Assembly: GCF_036323735.1 (NCBI RefSeq) | Contig: NC_086039.1 | Coordinates: forward strand, 157,694,124 to 157,758,123 | From: Rattus norvegicus | Lineage: Eukaryota; Chordata; Mammalia; Rodentia; Muridae | DNA: 64,000 nucleotides | Reading direction: 5' to 3' | In this document: positions 1 through 12,091 of the stretch, piece by piece | How positions within the stretch are numbered: position 1 is the first letter of the stretch | Layout: each line of letters opens with the position of its first letter | Notes under the pieces: generated by a model | Database searches by the model: none | Told to the model about the DNA's origin: nothing | What the model saw: the letters and a program-made list of their open reading frames with translations, nothing else | Made by a program: the position numbers and the translations under genes

Positions 1-200
1 GTAGGGAGGCAAAGGCAGGAAGATCCCTGGCCAGGCACTGTAGCTATGGTGAGTGACGGGTGAGAAATGGTGAGCACCGGGTTCAGTGAGAGACACTGTC
101 TGAAAATACAGAGAGCAACTAAGAAAACACACAAACGTCTGATCTCTACACACATGGGCACACCACCTCATCTCCTCCTGCTTTTACTAACACACATGTG
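1..200. other. left edge, no gene seen
   Basis: No coding or repeat signature that I recognise lies here. The sequence is mixed-composition non-coding DNA leading into a CA microsatellite. Confidence 0.5.

Positions 201-241
<41 letters not shown>
201..241. repeat. (AC)n microsatellite
   Basis: About 20 uninterrupted AC units follow a short imperfect CA-rich lead-in. It is a simple repeat and probably length-polymorphic. Confidence 0.95.
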
Positions 242-242
<1 letters not shown>

Positions 243-1025
243 ATGAGATGAGGTAAACATGCCTAAAGGAGACATGGCAAAGAGAAAACCCGACAGAGAG
301 GTATGACTGATGTGGCTTTAAGATAACGGAAGGCAGTGCGAGCCAGATGCCAGAAATGTTAGGCGGTACGTTTCCCTCAAGAGACTCCAGAAAGGGAGGG
401 AGGCACCATGAGTTTTGAGCCAGTAAATCTGCAGCAAATTCAGCAGCAGTACGAATCTAATATGGGAGACAAAACAGCTCTCCCCTGAAAGTGCCGTGCA
501 GGTTTGAGTGACGCGAATATCCCTTAACTCTCGCCCTAATAAACACACCATCACCCTTGCTGTCTTTCCAAATAACTCATGGAAGATGGTGAAAGTCTGC
601 ACAGACTGCAAAGCAGGGGTCTACAGGATAATGAAGGAAATTTCCCCGTTTTGTACACACTGTTTTGTGAAAGATACAGCCATCAGATCCTGAGCACGGC
701 TAGGGCAGTCTTGTTCCTCCCTGAAGTTTAGTGAAGTCCCTCCACTCTAAAGTTTACAAATATCATGACCTAGCCACATTCTGGTGTCACTTTTTCATCT
801 TATCTGTATACCCTGGGCAATTTAAGCAGATTTCATTTGTCTCCAGCCTTTGACACCTGCCAAGATGAAAGGACACTTTCAGTCCTAGGGCAAAAGTCCT
901 CACACGTCCTTGATGCCCCACGAACTGTCCTGCATCCTCCTGCCCACCGCTTCCACGCTGAGCCCAAGCTCAGCCTTCCTCAGTTTAGCTTGGTTGCATC
1001 CGTGGCCTGTGACTGGTGAATCCAA
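242..1025. other. intergenic, nothing recognised
   Basis: Only short chance ORFs (under 100 codons) with no recognisable motif occur here. I see no splice-flanked exon and no repeat family I can name. Confidence 0.5.
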
Positions 1026-1034
1026 GATGGATGT

Positions 1035-1037
<3 letters not shown>

Positions 1038-1065
<28 letters not shown>

Positions 1066-1141
1066 CCGGGGCTGGGGACCGAACCCAGGACCTTGCGCTT
1101 CCTAGGTAAGCGCTCTACCACTAAGCCAAATCCCCAACCCC
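1038..1141 (-). mobile_element. ID SINE (antisense) with target-site duplication
   Basis: A 28-base T run (the antisense poly-A tail) is followed by the reverse complement of the ID body, including the antisense B-box region and the end 'aaatccccaacccc'. Direct repeats 'gatggatgtctc' at 1026-1037 and 1142-1153 flank it, so it is a target-primed insertion. ID elements derive from BC1 RNA/tRNA-Ala and are moved by L1 machinery. Confidence 0.95.
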
Positions 1142-1264
1142 GATGGATGTCTCCTAAAAGGGTGTACTAGGCTGTGCCTTCTCCACAGAGCTTCAGACCC
1201 GATCGACAATCACGTGCCTGTTCTGGTCTCTGTGTGTGAATCCCTTAACCAAAAACCCTTACTA

Positions 1265-1670
1265 CCTCAGTTTAATCCCTGATGTTGTAATAAAGCACCC
1301 TGACCACAAACAACTTGGGAGACAAAGGGTTTCTTTTCGCTCATGATTCCACCTTATAGTCTATCACTGCAGTGGGATCTGGGATCGTGAGACAGTTGCT
1401 CACATCAAATCCATGGTCAAGAGTGGAAATAAATGAATGCATGCACACTTGCTTGCTTGCTTGCCTGCTTACTTGCATTCAGCTTGATTTCTCTACTCTG
1501 ATACTGGAGCCCCTGCCTAGGGAATGGTGCTGCTGCCCATGGAGGCCTGGGTCTTCTCACCTCAATTAAGGCAGCATCTACAGACCAACTCTGTAGATTA
1601 TACCCCACTGAAACGCTCTGTTCAGGCAATTCCAGGTTGTGTCAGGTTAACACTTAAAGCTAGCCATTCC
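1265..1670. repeat. degenerate rodent interspersed repeat
   Basis: The segment resembles the element at 9836: 'ataaagcaccctgacc', then 'aaagggtttc', a 'cagttgctcac' block, and a 'gtcaggttaacac' end. It is a dispersed medium-copy rodent repeat whose family name I cannot fix by eye. A short GCTT/CTTG run near 1448-1475 is internal expansion. Confidence 0.55.
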
Positions 1671-2115
1671 AACGACCACACCTAATAGGCTCGTTGCTTC
1701 CTTTCGATCCCATTTCTCCTCCATCATCGATCCCGTTTCTCTAACATCTAGGAATGCTCCCACCACGTAACCAACTCCCTGTGGTATCTTTGCAGCTTGC
1801 TCTGTTTGCTTCTGGCACTAGGCCTCTCATTTTGACCTAAGTCTCTCAGCTCCTCTTTGACGCCATTGGAAAGATAGAATTTGGATTCCCAAGCTTTGGC
1901 CTGGCTCCCACTAGGGTCCAAGTATTTAGTTAGAAACCTGTACGTTTAGTATCTTTCAGGCAGCGTGCATGCATCAGACCAGGTAGGTGAAGGATTGCCA
2001 GAGAATTTCTTTAGATTTTGTCTCTGGCACAGAGATGAGTACTCGTTCCCCACTCACCAAAGACACCCAAAGTAGGGATGGGAGCTGGGAAGATGGCTCA
2101 GGATTAGCAGTGCCT
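1671..2115. other. intergenic, nothing recognised
   Basis: No gene is seen. A fragment near 2085-2115 ('gggaagatggctcagg') resembles a B2-type SINE head but is too short to call. Confidence 0.4.
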
Positions 2116-2117
2116 GT

Positions 2118-2345
2118 TTCTTGTTCCGGTTAGTTTTTATTGTAACTTGACACAACCTACCGTCCCTGGGGAAGGGGGAACCACAACTGATCAGACTAGC
2201 CTGTGGTCAAGTCTGTGAGTGTTTTGATCGATGGTCGGTATGGGAGGGCCCAGCCCACTGTGGGCGACGCCATGCCTAAGTAGGTGGTCTTGGGCTGCAT
2301 AAGAAAGCAGAAACGATAAAGGAATGCTATTTATGAATTTGCTCA
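2118..2345. repeat. rodent interspersed repeat fragment, opposite orientation to the 9836 copy
   Basis: It contains 'aacttgacacaacctac', 'gggagggcccagcccac' and 'ggctgcataagaaagcag'. The reverse complements of these appear in the element at 9836-10582, so the two are the same family in opposite orientation. Confidence 0.6.
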
Positions 2346-3269
2346 TTAGCCCATACTCAGCTAGGAAACCCATGTCTGACTATGTTTGGAGTACCTGAGC
2401 CATCTCAGACCGTTCTCTAGTTTCCTTTTGCACGAATCATATCTGGCTCAGGAATCGGGGACTGCACTACAGCCCCCTTTTGATTCAGTCGAAACCTCCA
2501 TATTCACATACAGGCAGGCTCTGTTCTGGGCATGGAGTGGCTAGAAGCAATTCCCTCCACAGGGAACTTGTAAAATTACTGCCATTCCTACCACAGGGGA
2601 AAAAAATCCCCAGGTCCAGCCTGTGTTTCCCAATTGTTTACAAACCCACCGACCAAGTGTTAAGGCCCAGGGCCATTTTGCACTGTGGCCCGAGTTCAAA
2701 TCTTTACAGGACAGAAATGACATGTGCGTTTAGTGATGGATAGAGAACAGAGCTCAGATCTCCCAGTGGCTTCACTGTTTATGTTCCGGATTGGTTTGCT
2801 TGTTAGTGGATTGGGTCTCAAAGGAGACAGTAGTATTATTTTAATGATGAGAAAATGGGGTGGTGTACTAAGTTAAATGTGGTTAGACACAGCATGAGAC
2901 AAAAGGGGGTGGAAACTTAAATACAAGGTAGGCTAGAAGTAGGATTTTACAAGGGTCACAAGGGTAATTACCCAATCCCTCTTCAGCGGTTCCCCCGAGA
3001 GTCATTAGTACAAGCAGATGGGGTACATTGTGCTTGGAACCTGAGGAGAGGGTGCACACTCTCCAGTAATAGAACCAGAATCTCTCTGTTCCATGAATGC
3101 TATCAAAAGCTGCCCTCAAGGGGAAGGGCTGCAGCCAGGACCCTAATATTAGCGGCCTGGGCAGAGCCAAGCTTGAACCTCAGAACTGTAATGTAATTCT
3201 GATAGGTCTGCCTTTATATGTTACCTACATTTTTCCCTTACTGCTTTTAATATTCTCTCCTTGTTTTGT
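2346..3269. other. intergenic, nothing recognised
   Basis: Short ORFs on both strands have no motif, and no splice-bounded coding segment is apparent. Confidence 0.45.
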
Positions 3270-4400
3270 GCATTTGGTGTTTTGACTATTATGTGACGGG
3301 GGGTGGGGGATTTCTTTTTCTGGTCCAATCTATTTGGAGTTCTGTAGGCTTCTGGTATGTTCATGGGCATCTCTTTCTTTAGGTTAGGGAAGTTTTCTTC
3401 TATGGTTCATGTTAAAGATATTTACCAGCTTTAAGTTGGGAATCTTTGCTCTCTTGTATACCTATTATCCTTATGTTTGATCTTCTCATTGTGTCCTGCA
3501 ATTTCTGGATGTTTTGGGTTAGGAGCCTTTTGTGTTTTGCATTTTCTTGTATGGTTGTGTCGATGATTTCTATGGTATCTTCTGCCCCTGAGATTCTCTC
3601 TTCTATCTCTTGTATTCTGTTGGTGATGCTTACTTCTGTGACTCCTGCTCTCTTTCCTAGGTTTACTATCTCCAGTGTTGTCTCCCTTTGTGCTTTCTTT
3701 ATTGTTTTTATTTACATTTGTAGATCCTGGATGGGTTTAGTTCAATTCCTTCACCTGTTTGGTTGTGTTTTCCTCTAATTCTAATTAAGGGAAGTTTTTG
3801 TGTTCCCTGTTTAAAGGCTTCTACCTGTTTACCTGTGTTGTCCTGTATCTCTTTAAGGGTGTTATATCTACGTCCTCCTTAAAGTCCTCTAACATCAACA
3901 TGAATTGTGATGGCAAATCAGTATCTTGCTTTTCTGGCGTGTTGAGGCATCCACAGCTTGCTATGTTGGGGGAACTGGGTTCTGATTGTGCCATGTGACC
4001 TTGGTGTCTGTTTCTTTGGTTCTTGTCCTTGCTTCTCACCGTGTTTATCTCTGGTGTCAGCTGGTCTTGCTGTCTCTGAGAGTGACTTGACTATCCTGTA
4101 ACTCTTTCTGTCAGCACTCCTAGAGATCAGCTTTCTCTCAGCAGGATCTGGATACAGAGTGCTGTGTCACAGGACCAGCTCAGTGGGCATGAGGAAATGG
4201 GAAGGATCATGTTCCAGACTTTTCTGTTTCTGTGTCCACTGGGCTCCAGGTAGGTTCCTCTTGAATGTGAGCGAAGAGGTGGTCTCATCTTTGCTCTCAG
4301 GATTGTCCGCTCTTCTGAGATTCCAGCTCTGTACCTATGGGACCTGTGTACAGAGAGCTGTGTCAAAGGATCAGCTCTGGGCCCAGGGTGAAACAAATAA
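3270..4400 (-). mobile_element. L1 5' end, antisense: ORF1 region plus monomeric 5'UTR
   Basis: Read on the minus strand, this begins with two promoter monomers and runs into the ORF1 coiled-coil region. On the plus strand the ORF1 part appears as 'tctcttctatctcttg' and 'ctattatccttatgtttg'. The monomers are visible as 'gctgtgtcacaggaccagc' near 4162 and 'gctgtgtcaaaggatcagc' near 4359, about 197 bp apart. ORF1 is broken by stops, so this is a dead fragment. Rodent L1 promoters are known to be tandem monomers of roughly this size. Confidence 0.75.
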
Positions 4401-4586
4401 ACAATTCCCTCTTTGAATAGATTAATAAGTTTTATGCAACTCCTCCCAAAGAGATAGAAGGATCCAAATCAACAAAATTATATTTGAACATAAAAACATT
4501 TCAGTAGAGACAAGAAATTAAAGATGTTAAGGATATAACTTTAATAAACCGAAGTCCACTAAATTGGAAAATATATAAGAAATGAG

Positions 4587-4590
<4 letters not shown>

Positions 4591-4631
<41 letters not shown>
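4591..4631. repeat. (TG)n microsatellite
   Basis: About 20 perfect TG units, followed by an imperfect tail 'gtctgtctgtgtgcg'. Confidence 0.95.
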
Positions 4632-4632
<1 letters not shown>

Positions 4633-5035
4633 TTTGACTCTGTGTCTGTCTGTGTGCGTTTAATCACCTCGTATCACCTCATATAGGAATTAAATAAATA
4701 ATTTAAAATGCCGTGTAATAGCCAATGAGATGTAAATAATTAAAAATACTGACTCTAAAAACAAAACAAAATAAGTAAACACAAAAGCTCCAAGCCAGTA
4801 GTATTCAGCCTGGTGTTCTAGCAAATCTTCAAAGTTGAACTGACACTAGTACTCTTTAAAGTTTAAAGTTTTATGTAAAAAGGAAAATGAAAGGAAACCA
4901 CCTAATTTTTTTACTAAACCATTTGTGCTTGCCAGTTTTGTTTGCACATTTGTTCTTTGTTTCATTTCAACAAACAAGAATTATCTGAAAGAACTGTAAC
5001 AATGTCTCCATAAGATTCAGCTATAAGGCATTTCT
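4632..5035. other. AT-rich intergenic, nothing recognised
   Basis: AT-rich sequence with short A-rich runs. No coding potential is seen. Confidence 0.5.
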
Positions 5036-5039
5036 TCAT

Positions 5040-5225
5040 TTTTTCTTTCTCTTTTATTTTATTATTTTATTTTATTTTATGTTTTCAGAAAGGTTTTCTT
5101 TCTGTGGCCCCAGTCCTCCTGGAGCAACTATCTCTGTGCACCAGGTTGTCTTTGAACTCAGAGATTTACCTACCTCTGTCTTCCAAGTACTGGGATGAAA
5201 AGCGTCTTCCACCATGCTCCACTGT
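5040..5225 (-). mobile_element. B1 SINE, antisense, diverged
   Basis: An (ATTTT)-rich stretch acts as the antisense tail. It is followed by B1-like features 'tttgaactcagagattt', 'cctctgtcttccaagtactggg' in part, and 'caccatgc', in the order expected for the reverse complement of B1. Confidence 0.75.
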
Positions 5226-5584
5226 CTTTCCATAATTCATCACTGATAGTCAAGGGCTCAGAAGAGGCCAGGGCTCTATAAAGAAGCAAACTGAACAAGC
5301 CACTTGGAGCAAGTTAGTAAGCAGTATGCCTTGCTAATCTCAGGTCATGATTCCAGGTTCTAGCCTTATTCCTGACCCAATTTCCCTCAGTGATGGATGA
5401 TTCCTGGACATGAAATGAAAAATAAATCATTTCTTTCTCTGTTTTCTTTTTGGTCTTGGTGTTTCATTACAGCAATATTAACCCTAACTGGGGTGCCAGT
5501 CTGTACTAAGCCAGACAGACAAGAAATTATACATTTAATATTTAAAGGATCCCTGTACATCTCACAATATTCTGTAGAATGCAG
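5226..5584. other. intergenic, nothing recognised
   Basis: Short ORF only, with no motif. An interspersed-repeat remnant is possible around 5390-5480 ('tgaaatgaaaaataaatc'). Confidence 0.4.
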
Positions 5585-5755
5585 ATAGAAGGCCAGGGTG
5601 GTGAGGTTTGAGTGAGTGGGTAAGTGGGTGGGAAATCACACTCATCGAAGCAAGGGAGGAGGGATGGGATAGGGGGGTTGCAGAAGGGAAACAAGGAAAG
5701 GGGATTGCATTTGAAATGTAAATAAAAATATACAACAAAAATATTCCCAATTTTT
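5585..5755 (+). mobile_element. L1 3' end fragment
   Basis: A G-rich stretch is followed by 'ggattgcatttgaaatg' and 'taaataaaaatat', the typical rodent L1 3' end with an A-rich tail. No coding sequence remains. Confidence 0.65.
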
Positions 5756-6379
5756 TTAAAACAGCATTACATTAATCCTTAAGATAAAGATACAACAAAA
5801 AGAAAAATTATAATTGAACTTGGTTTAAATGCATGCAAACTTTTCAAATATAGTACATGGAAACCTAGCTCATGAGCACAGCAAAAAGATTTTGAAAGTA
5901 TGCTTGAAGATTTTCGCAGATAAAAATGACCTAGTAGTATAGCCATCCACAGTACCTCAACAATATAGCTTCATAAATAATCCTTAAGGAGTGGCAACAC
6001 CAGTCGATCAGTCGATATATGAGTGTGGAAGGGGGACTATCACGGTATACTACCCTCGGACAATGAACTACAGGAAAATAATATCTGATGAAGGAGAGAA
6101 AGTCAGTCTGTCCGAGAGAGGAAGCCACCGACTGGTGGCTAATAGAGAACTTGTACCAATAAAGGCGTAAGCTCTTAAACAGAAATTAGGCTAACCAGTT
6201 TGCTTTCATCAATTTGTCCATACATACAGATATAATAAGATATAGTAATAATGATAATAATAATAATAGAGAAAAAGCAGGTAATGTTTGGAGAGTTGCA
6301 GGGATATAGAATGGAAGGAACAAGGCAAAAGATATGGAAGGGAAAGTGACAGTTATATCACAATTTAAATGAATTAAAA
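5756..6379. other. AT-rich intergenic
   Basis: No gene is seen. A short (ATA/AAT)n microsatellite lies near 6243-6268. Confidence 0.5.
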
Positions 6380-6500
6380 ATTAATGGAAACAGCCTAATA
6401 TGGATGAGAGGAAAGGGTGATACTTATTCACTACAGGTGGGACTACAAACTGGTCCAACTGAAAGAATAAAGATTTTAAACTATCCCCCACTGACCCTGC
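6380..6500 (+). mobile_element. L1 ORF2 fragment, left of an LTR insertion
   Basis: The string 'gggactacaaactggtcc' matches the conserved ORF2 C-terminal block seen intact at 10978-11000. After the LTR the L1-like sequence appears to resume at 6957 with 'caaccactagggaattcatc', so the LTR probably landed inside this old L1. Confidence 0.55.
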
Positions 6501-6956
6501 TGTGAGGACAAGTGCACCTTACAGCAAAGAATAACATGACATGTTTTGGAGATGCAGCCTGGCTATAGCCACCACAAACCATCTGGCCTCGATAAGGCCT
6601 GACTCAACAGTCCTGAGAAAAACAAGAGCTAGGGTCAGCTTGCCCCAGAAGCAGGGTGGCCTAGAGTTGAACTGAGCCCAAGTTAGATCATGTGTGCCAA
6701 TGTGAACAAACCAATGAAATTGCTTTGTGTGACTGTTGCCAACTACCTATGTAATTTTCCCTATAAATACCTTCCCCTAATTGGGCTCGGGGTCGACTCC
6801 TCTGTCTCCTGTGTGAGATACGTGTCGTCCCCAGAGCTCTGGTTCCTCAAATACACCTCTTGTTCATTACATCAAGACCGGTTTCTCGTGAGTTCTTGGG
6901 GGATCGCGTCGTCTCGAGATTTGAGTGGGGGTCTTCCCCACCCTGGTGGTCTTTCA
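6501..6956 (+). mobile_element. probable solo LTR of an ERV1 (gammaretrovirus-like) element
   Basis: The segment starts TGTGAGG and ends GGTCTTTCA (TG...CA ends). It has promoter-like 'ctataaataccttcccc' near 6761 and a downstream R/U5-like stretch ending 'gagtgggggtcttcccc', the layout of a gammaretroviral LTR. No gag, pol or env sequence flanks it, which fits recombination to a solo LTR. I could not identify the short target duplication. Confidence 0.65.
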
Positions 6957-7060
6957 CAACCACTAGGGAATTCATCATGGAGACTTTTGAAAGCACTATG
7001 ATTGGATGCATTCCATCCCACACTTCTGAGAGTATAACCAAAGGACTGACTCTATATCCC
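6957..7060 (+). mobile_element. L1 ORF2 fragment, right of the LTR
   Basis: 'caaccactagggaattcatc' lines up with the ORF2 segment that normally follows the 'actggt' block, but is diverged. It is interpreted as the far side of the L1 interrupted by the LTR. Confidence 0.45.
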
Positions 7061-8853
7061 TTTTGCCCTGTGTACATCAGGAGCCTCTAAAAGGAAGTCG
7101 TCCTTGACACGATTGTTGAGTGTTATAACAAAGTTACAGCAGCTGGCAATGCCTATCATCTTGTTTAAAATAGGAACCACTGGAAATATTCCTGTAGAAA
7201 GAGGACAAAACATAAAAATACAAATTCAAAAGGATTGACGCAAACTGTTCAGGAACAGGCAAGCTGCTCCTGGAAGTTTTATGATTAATATTCTTAGAAA
7301 GGAACAAGAGTAGCAAGACTGAAAAACAAAACACTGGCTTTCTCTGAGTCATTTACTTTTCAGTTTAATTTTATCACTTGTTTTCTGAATCCATGCTTAT
7401 TGGCTATTTTCCTTTCCCTGTTTGTTTTACAGAGAAAGGAAGAGAAAGAAGACATGGGGTTGGGGAAGTGTTAAGTTAGAGAGGACCTGGAAAAAAGTTG
7501 AGGCAGGAGAAAGTACGTTAAAGTGTATTGGTGTAAAGAGGACACCTTGGCATTTTGTTAATTTGTTTCCTGTTACTTTAGGTGACTCCTCGATTCTAGG
7601 ATAGCCTCTCCGGGATGCAGTATGATGGATTATAATGGATGCCCCCAAAGCAACCTTGAAGTTTTTTTGCCTAGCTGTTTGGTGACTGCCATATCCCTTA
7701 GGTGGGCTAGCAATGATGCCACAGCATCTTTTTTCTTAGAAAAATCATATGACATGTTACATTTCTGTAGGAAAGCATCGCATAGCCGTTCCAACGTTGA
7801 GGCTTTGCTTTCCTGTGGCAACAAGAAGGACCTGCGAAGACAAGATTGCTCAGTTCTATAGCTTCTGTGGGTCATCGATTTATCTGCGAAAGCATTGCTC
7901 TACTTGATAGGTTCATACTTTAGCTTCATAAAGAGGTTTTGCCACTAATCTAAAAAGGGAAATCTAGATCAATCTCCAGTCATGTCTTAAAGGCTCTTTG
8001 ATGGAACCACCTATATTGTAGGTGTAACTTGAGATTTGGTAGTTGACTCCCTTCACTAGTCAAAATATATTCCAGATATCCTTGAAAGTATCCTAGGCCT
8101 TTGTCGAAGTGGTGAGGTTGACTCAAGCTAGGAGTCTTAGAACTCTATTCACTCTATTCACTTTTATCTCAAATTCTTCTAGGAGACCTGAATATTGAGA
8201 TATATCCTCCACATTTAGAGTTGGTTCTTCAGACAAACAGGACCCTAGCACAATTTCCCAAGTAGTTCTTCGCAATAGCTATAACAGTCTGAGAGGTAGT
8301 GATTTGAGTGTGGAGTTTCCAGGTTCCTGTGTCTTATTATAATGACTTGCACAGAGATAAAAGGGGGTTATTTTTAGAAGGAAGGAAAGGTTTCTTAAAA
8401 TATACATATATGGGCAAACTTCTTGATGTGGTAAACCTGGCCTGCAACACAGCCAAGGGAGCTTGCAGGCCGGGAGGCAACATTGTAGGGGATCATACAG
8501 AGTACTCACTCCTCCCACTTTCTCATAATGAAGCTTTTCCCAGGATGCTACCAGGATCGATGAATACAAGTTGAGCTAAAGGCATTAAACTTTTCTACTG
8601 AGGCCACTTTTCACGTGTGAATTTCTGGGATTCCCTGTTTCTGCTCCATTCCGTTGACCACTGCAACAATGGGTCCTTTCTAGAACATTGCCTTCACCAT
8701 TTTTCTTCTTTTTACATTTTTTCCGCTTCCTCTTCAGCCACATTCCCTGGGCTTTAGAGGGTATGGTATTATTGTCTTCCTGAGGGCTGAGCCTCCAACA
8801 GCTGTTTAGTATCTTGAGAAAGTGTCAATTTCTGTAGTCACTGTAATGCACTG
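7061..8853. other. intergenic, nothing recognised
   Basis: Several 70-100-codon ORFs on both strands have no recognisable motif and no splice-site support. I see no named repeat. Confidence 0.45.
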
Positions 8854-8875
8854 CAAAAAAAAAAAAAAAAAAAAA
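8854..8875. repeat. poly-A tract
   Basis: An A homopolymer of about 21 bases, possibly the tail of an old retrocopy whose body is no longer recognisable. Confidence 0.8.
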
Positions 8876-9835
8876 GAGGTATTTCTGACCAAGACTGAGT
8901 AGCATTTATCTCTGGCTTCATATGCAGAAATTTTGGAAGTAGTTTAATGCCTTGTGTTTGGAGTTTTCAGTATATAACTTTAAGACTCAACAGGCAGTTT
9001 GATCCACAGGTAAATTGCCTTCAGCCTCATTTGTGATGTGAATGGCACTGTCAGCCTCAACCCAACAAAGTCATTGCACACGTCAATGAGCACTGGTAAC
9101 TGCTGGGTTTGTCTTCTTCTTGCCAGGATCGTAATCGGGAACTTAAGAATCTGCCTGTATAAGGGAGAGAACATTGTAATCCCTTCCTCGTGAACATAAA
9201 GCTCTGAAATTCATCTACAAACCCCATTCTTGGCACGTTGTTATATATTGAAAAGTGATCACGCAGGGACTCAAATCAAAAATTCAACGCCAAAGCAAGA
9301 ATATCACCCATTTTTCCTGTTCCATGGAGGAAATGTTTTAGATGAATGTCCATATCCTGTGCTCCTTTCTACCCTCTGCCAACCTTTTATCCACAATTTA
9401 CATGTGCCAAGACGAAACCACCCACAAAGTCTATGAACAACCTGCTCACATATTTGTGAAGACATCAGACTGAAGGACTGGGGCGTAACCCTTAAAAGTT
9501 TTTACAGGTATTTGGGATCCTGGTGCCTTTACCAGATGAATCTTGGGAAATTGATATCCTTTATATCTTGGGGTTCTGAGTAACATTAATACAAGAATTA
9601 AAAAATGGACTCAAACAGAATCTCAAGGAAAATGTTATTAGATATAAAAAGAAAACCAGGAAAGGCAAACTGTAATCTCCGTAGATGTGTGGAGGAGAAG
9701 GGGGAAACTCAAGCCACATGAGTTAAGCAAGGATAACAGCCAGACACAACTTCCACCGTTTACGTTTGTGTTCAAGGCTGTGTTGCCACTACAACTAGCT
9801 TCCTGGACCCATAATTGGTTGGTTCGTTTCTTCTT
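8876..9835. other. intergenic, nothing recognised
   Basis: No coding or repeat signature that I can support. Confidence 0.45.
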
Positions 9836-10582
9836 AGTTACTTGGTTAAGGTTATTGTTGCTATGATAAAGCACCATGCGCAAAAGAAAGTATGAGAGGA
9901 GACGATTTATTTCACTTGGAATTCTACACTATAATCCATCCACAAAGAAAAACAGGACAAGAACTGAAACCAGGACCAGAACCTGCAGGCAGGAGCCAAT
10001 GCAGAGGTCATGGAGAGGTGCTGTTTACTGGCTTGCTTTTCGTATCTGTCTCAGCTTTGTTGTTTGTTTGTTTATTTTTTTTGTGTTTGTGTATGCAGGC
10101 ATGCATATGTGTGTGAGACTGTATATAGATGTCCATGTTCATTTAATTATATATTATCTATTTTATCACATGAGTGCATGTGCATGCATAAGGGTGCATG
10201 TCCCGTTCTCCTACCTGCACTGCCCAGTTGGGCCTCAGCGTCAGAGGAGATGCTCACTTCTGTGGGACTAGATATCCCATGGTAGGTTGGTACACTGGGG
10301 ATATTCCTTTCTCTGAGGAAAAGTGAGTATAACGGGGGAAAGGGTTTGCAGGGGTGGGATTGGGAGGAGAGGAGGAAGGGCAGGCTGTGATCGAAGTGTA
10401 ATGAGAATAAAAAACAAATTCTGGAGAAAATAAAATAAAACATAAATATCAGATATATACTTAACATGGGATATCAGCCTGCTTTCTTATAGAAGCCAAG
10501 ACCAGCATCTCGGGGATGCCAACGCCCACAATGGGCTGGGCCCTCCTGTATCAGAAATTAATCAGTAAATGCCCTACAAGAA
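9836..10582. repeat. rodent interspersed repeat, left part, split by later insertions
   Basis: The first block (9836-10060) holds 'attgttgctatgataaagc', 'aggcaggagccaatgcag' and 'tgctgtttactggcttgc'. After unrelated sequence at about 10061-10470 the same element continues with 'cagcctgctttcttatag' and 'cacaatgggctgggccc'. It is then interrupted at 10582 by an L1 and finishes after 12092. I am unsure of the family name. Confidence 0.65.
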
Positions 10583-12091
10583 TGTTTTCAGTCAAGCTTC
10601 TGTAAGGCAAAGGACACTGTGGTTAGGACAAAACGGCAACCAACCGATTGGGAAAAGATCTTTACCAATCCTACAACAGATAGAGGCCTTATATCCAAAA
10701 TATACAAAGAACTCAAGAAGTTAGACCGCAGGGAAACAAATAACCCTATTAAAAAATGGGGTTTAGAACTAAACAAAGAATTCACAGCTGAGGAATGCCG
10801 AATGGCCGAGAAACACCTAAAGAAATGTTCAACATCTTTAGTCATAAGTGAAATGCAAATCAAAACAACCCTGAGATTTCACCTCACACCAGTGAGAAAG
10901 GCTAAGATCAAAAACTCAGGTGACAGCAGATGCTGGCGAGGATGTGGAGAAAGAGGAACACTCCTCCATTGTTGGTGGGATTGCAAACTGGTAAAACCAT
11001 TCTGGAAATCAGTCTGGAGGTTCCTCAGAAAATTGGACATTGAACTGCCTGAGGATCCAGCTATACCTCTCTTGGGCATATACCCAAAAGATGCCTCAAC
11101 ATATAAAAGAGACACGTGCTCCACTATGTTCATCGCAGCCTTATTTATAATAGCCAGAAGCTGGAAAGAACCCAGATGCCCTTCAACAGAGAAATGGATG
11201 CAGAAAATGTGGTACATCTACACAATGGAATATTACTCAGCTATCAAAAACAACGAGTTTATGAAATTCGTAGGCAAATGGTCGGAACTGGAAAATATCA
11301 TCCTGAGTGAGGTAACCCAATCACAGAAAGACATACATGGTATGCACTCATTGATAAGTGGCTATTAGCCCAAATGCTTGAATTACCCTAGATCCCTAGA
11401 ACAAACGAAACTCAAGACGGATGATCAAAATGTGAATGCTTCACTCCTTCTTTAAATGAGGAAAAAGAATACCCTTGGCAGGGAAGGGAGAGGCAAAGAT
11501 TAAAACAGACACAGAAGGAACACCCATTCAGAGCCTGCCCCACATGTGGCCCATGCATATACAGCCATCCAATTAGACAAGTTGGATGAAGCAAAGAAGT
11601 GCAGGCCGACAGGAGCCGGATGTAGATCGCTCCTGAGAGACACAGCCAGAATACAGCAAATACAGAGGCGAATGCCAGCAGCAAACCACTGAACTGAGAA
11701 TAGGACCCCCGTTGAAGGAATCAGAGAAAGAACTGGAAGAGCTTGAAGGGGCTCCAGACCCCATATGTACAACAATGCCAAGCAACCAGAGCTTCCAGGG
11801 ACTAAGCCACTACCTAAAGACTATACATGGACTGACCCTGGACTCTGACCTCATAGGTAGCAATGAATATCCTAGTAAGAGCACCAGTGGAAGGGGAAGC
11901 CCTGGGTCCTGCTAAGACTGAACCCCCAGTGAACTAGACTGTGGGGGGGAGGGCGGCAATGGGGGGAGGGTTGGGAGGGGAACACCCATAAGGAAGGGGA
12001 GAGGGGAGGGGGATGTTTGCCCGGATACCGGGAAAGGGAATAACACTCGAAATGTATATAAGAAATACTCAAGTTAATAAAAAAAAAAAAA
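10583..12091 (+). mobile_element. 5'-truncated L1 (rat type) with target-site duplication
   Basis: Direct repeats 'aagaatgttttcagtc' (about 10579) and 'aagaatgtttgcagtc' (about 12091) flank a segment that begins inside ORF2, carries ORF2 to its stop near 11368 and then a 3'UTR. The 3'UTR has a G-rich stretch (about 11940-12015) and ends 'aagttaataaaaaaa'. This is a normal target-primed, 5'-truncated insertion into the older repeat on either side. The long surviving frame suggests it is fairly young. Confidence 0.9.
10619..11368 (+). pseudogene. L1 ORF2p C-terminal fragment, open for 249 codons
   Basis: The reading frame corresponds to the last part of the L1 reverse transcriptase/endonuclease protein. 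It includes the Cys-containing C-terminal segment '[20 protein letters not shown]' and the terminal '[15 protein letters not shown]' block. The endonuclease and reverse transcriptase domains are missing because of 5' truncation, so it cannot support retrotransposition. It should not be annotated as a host gene. Confidence 0.9.

Noticed and set aside
10619..11368. 249-codon ORF as a possible host gene
   Set aside because: It is the C-terminal end of L1 ORF2 in a truncated insertion flanked by target duplications.
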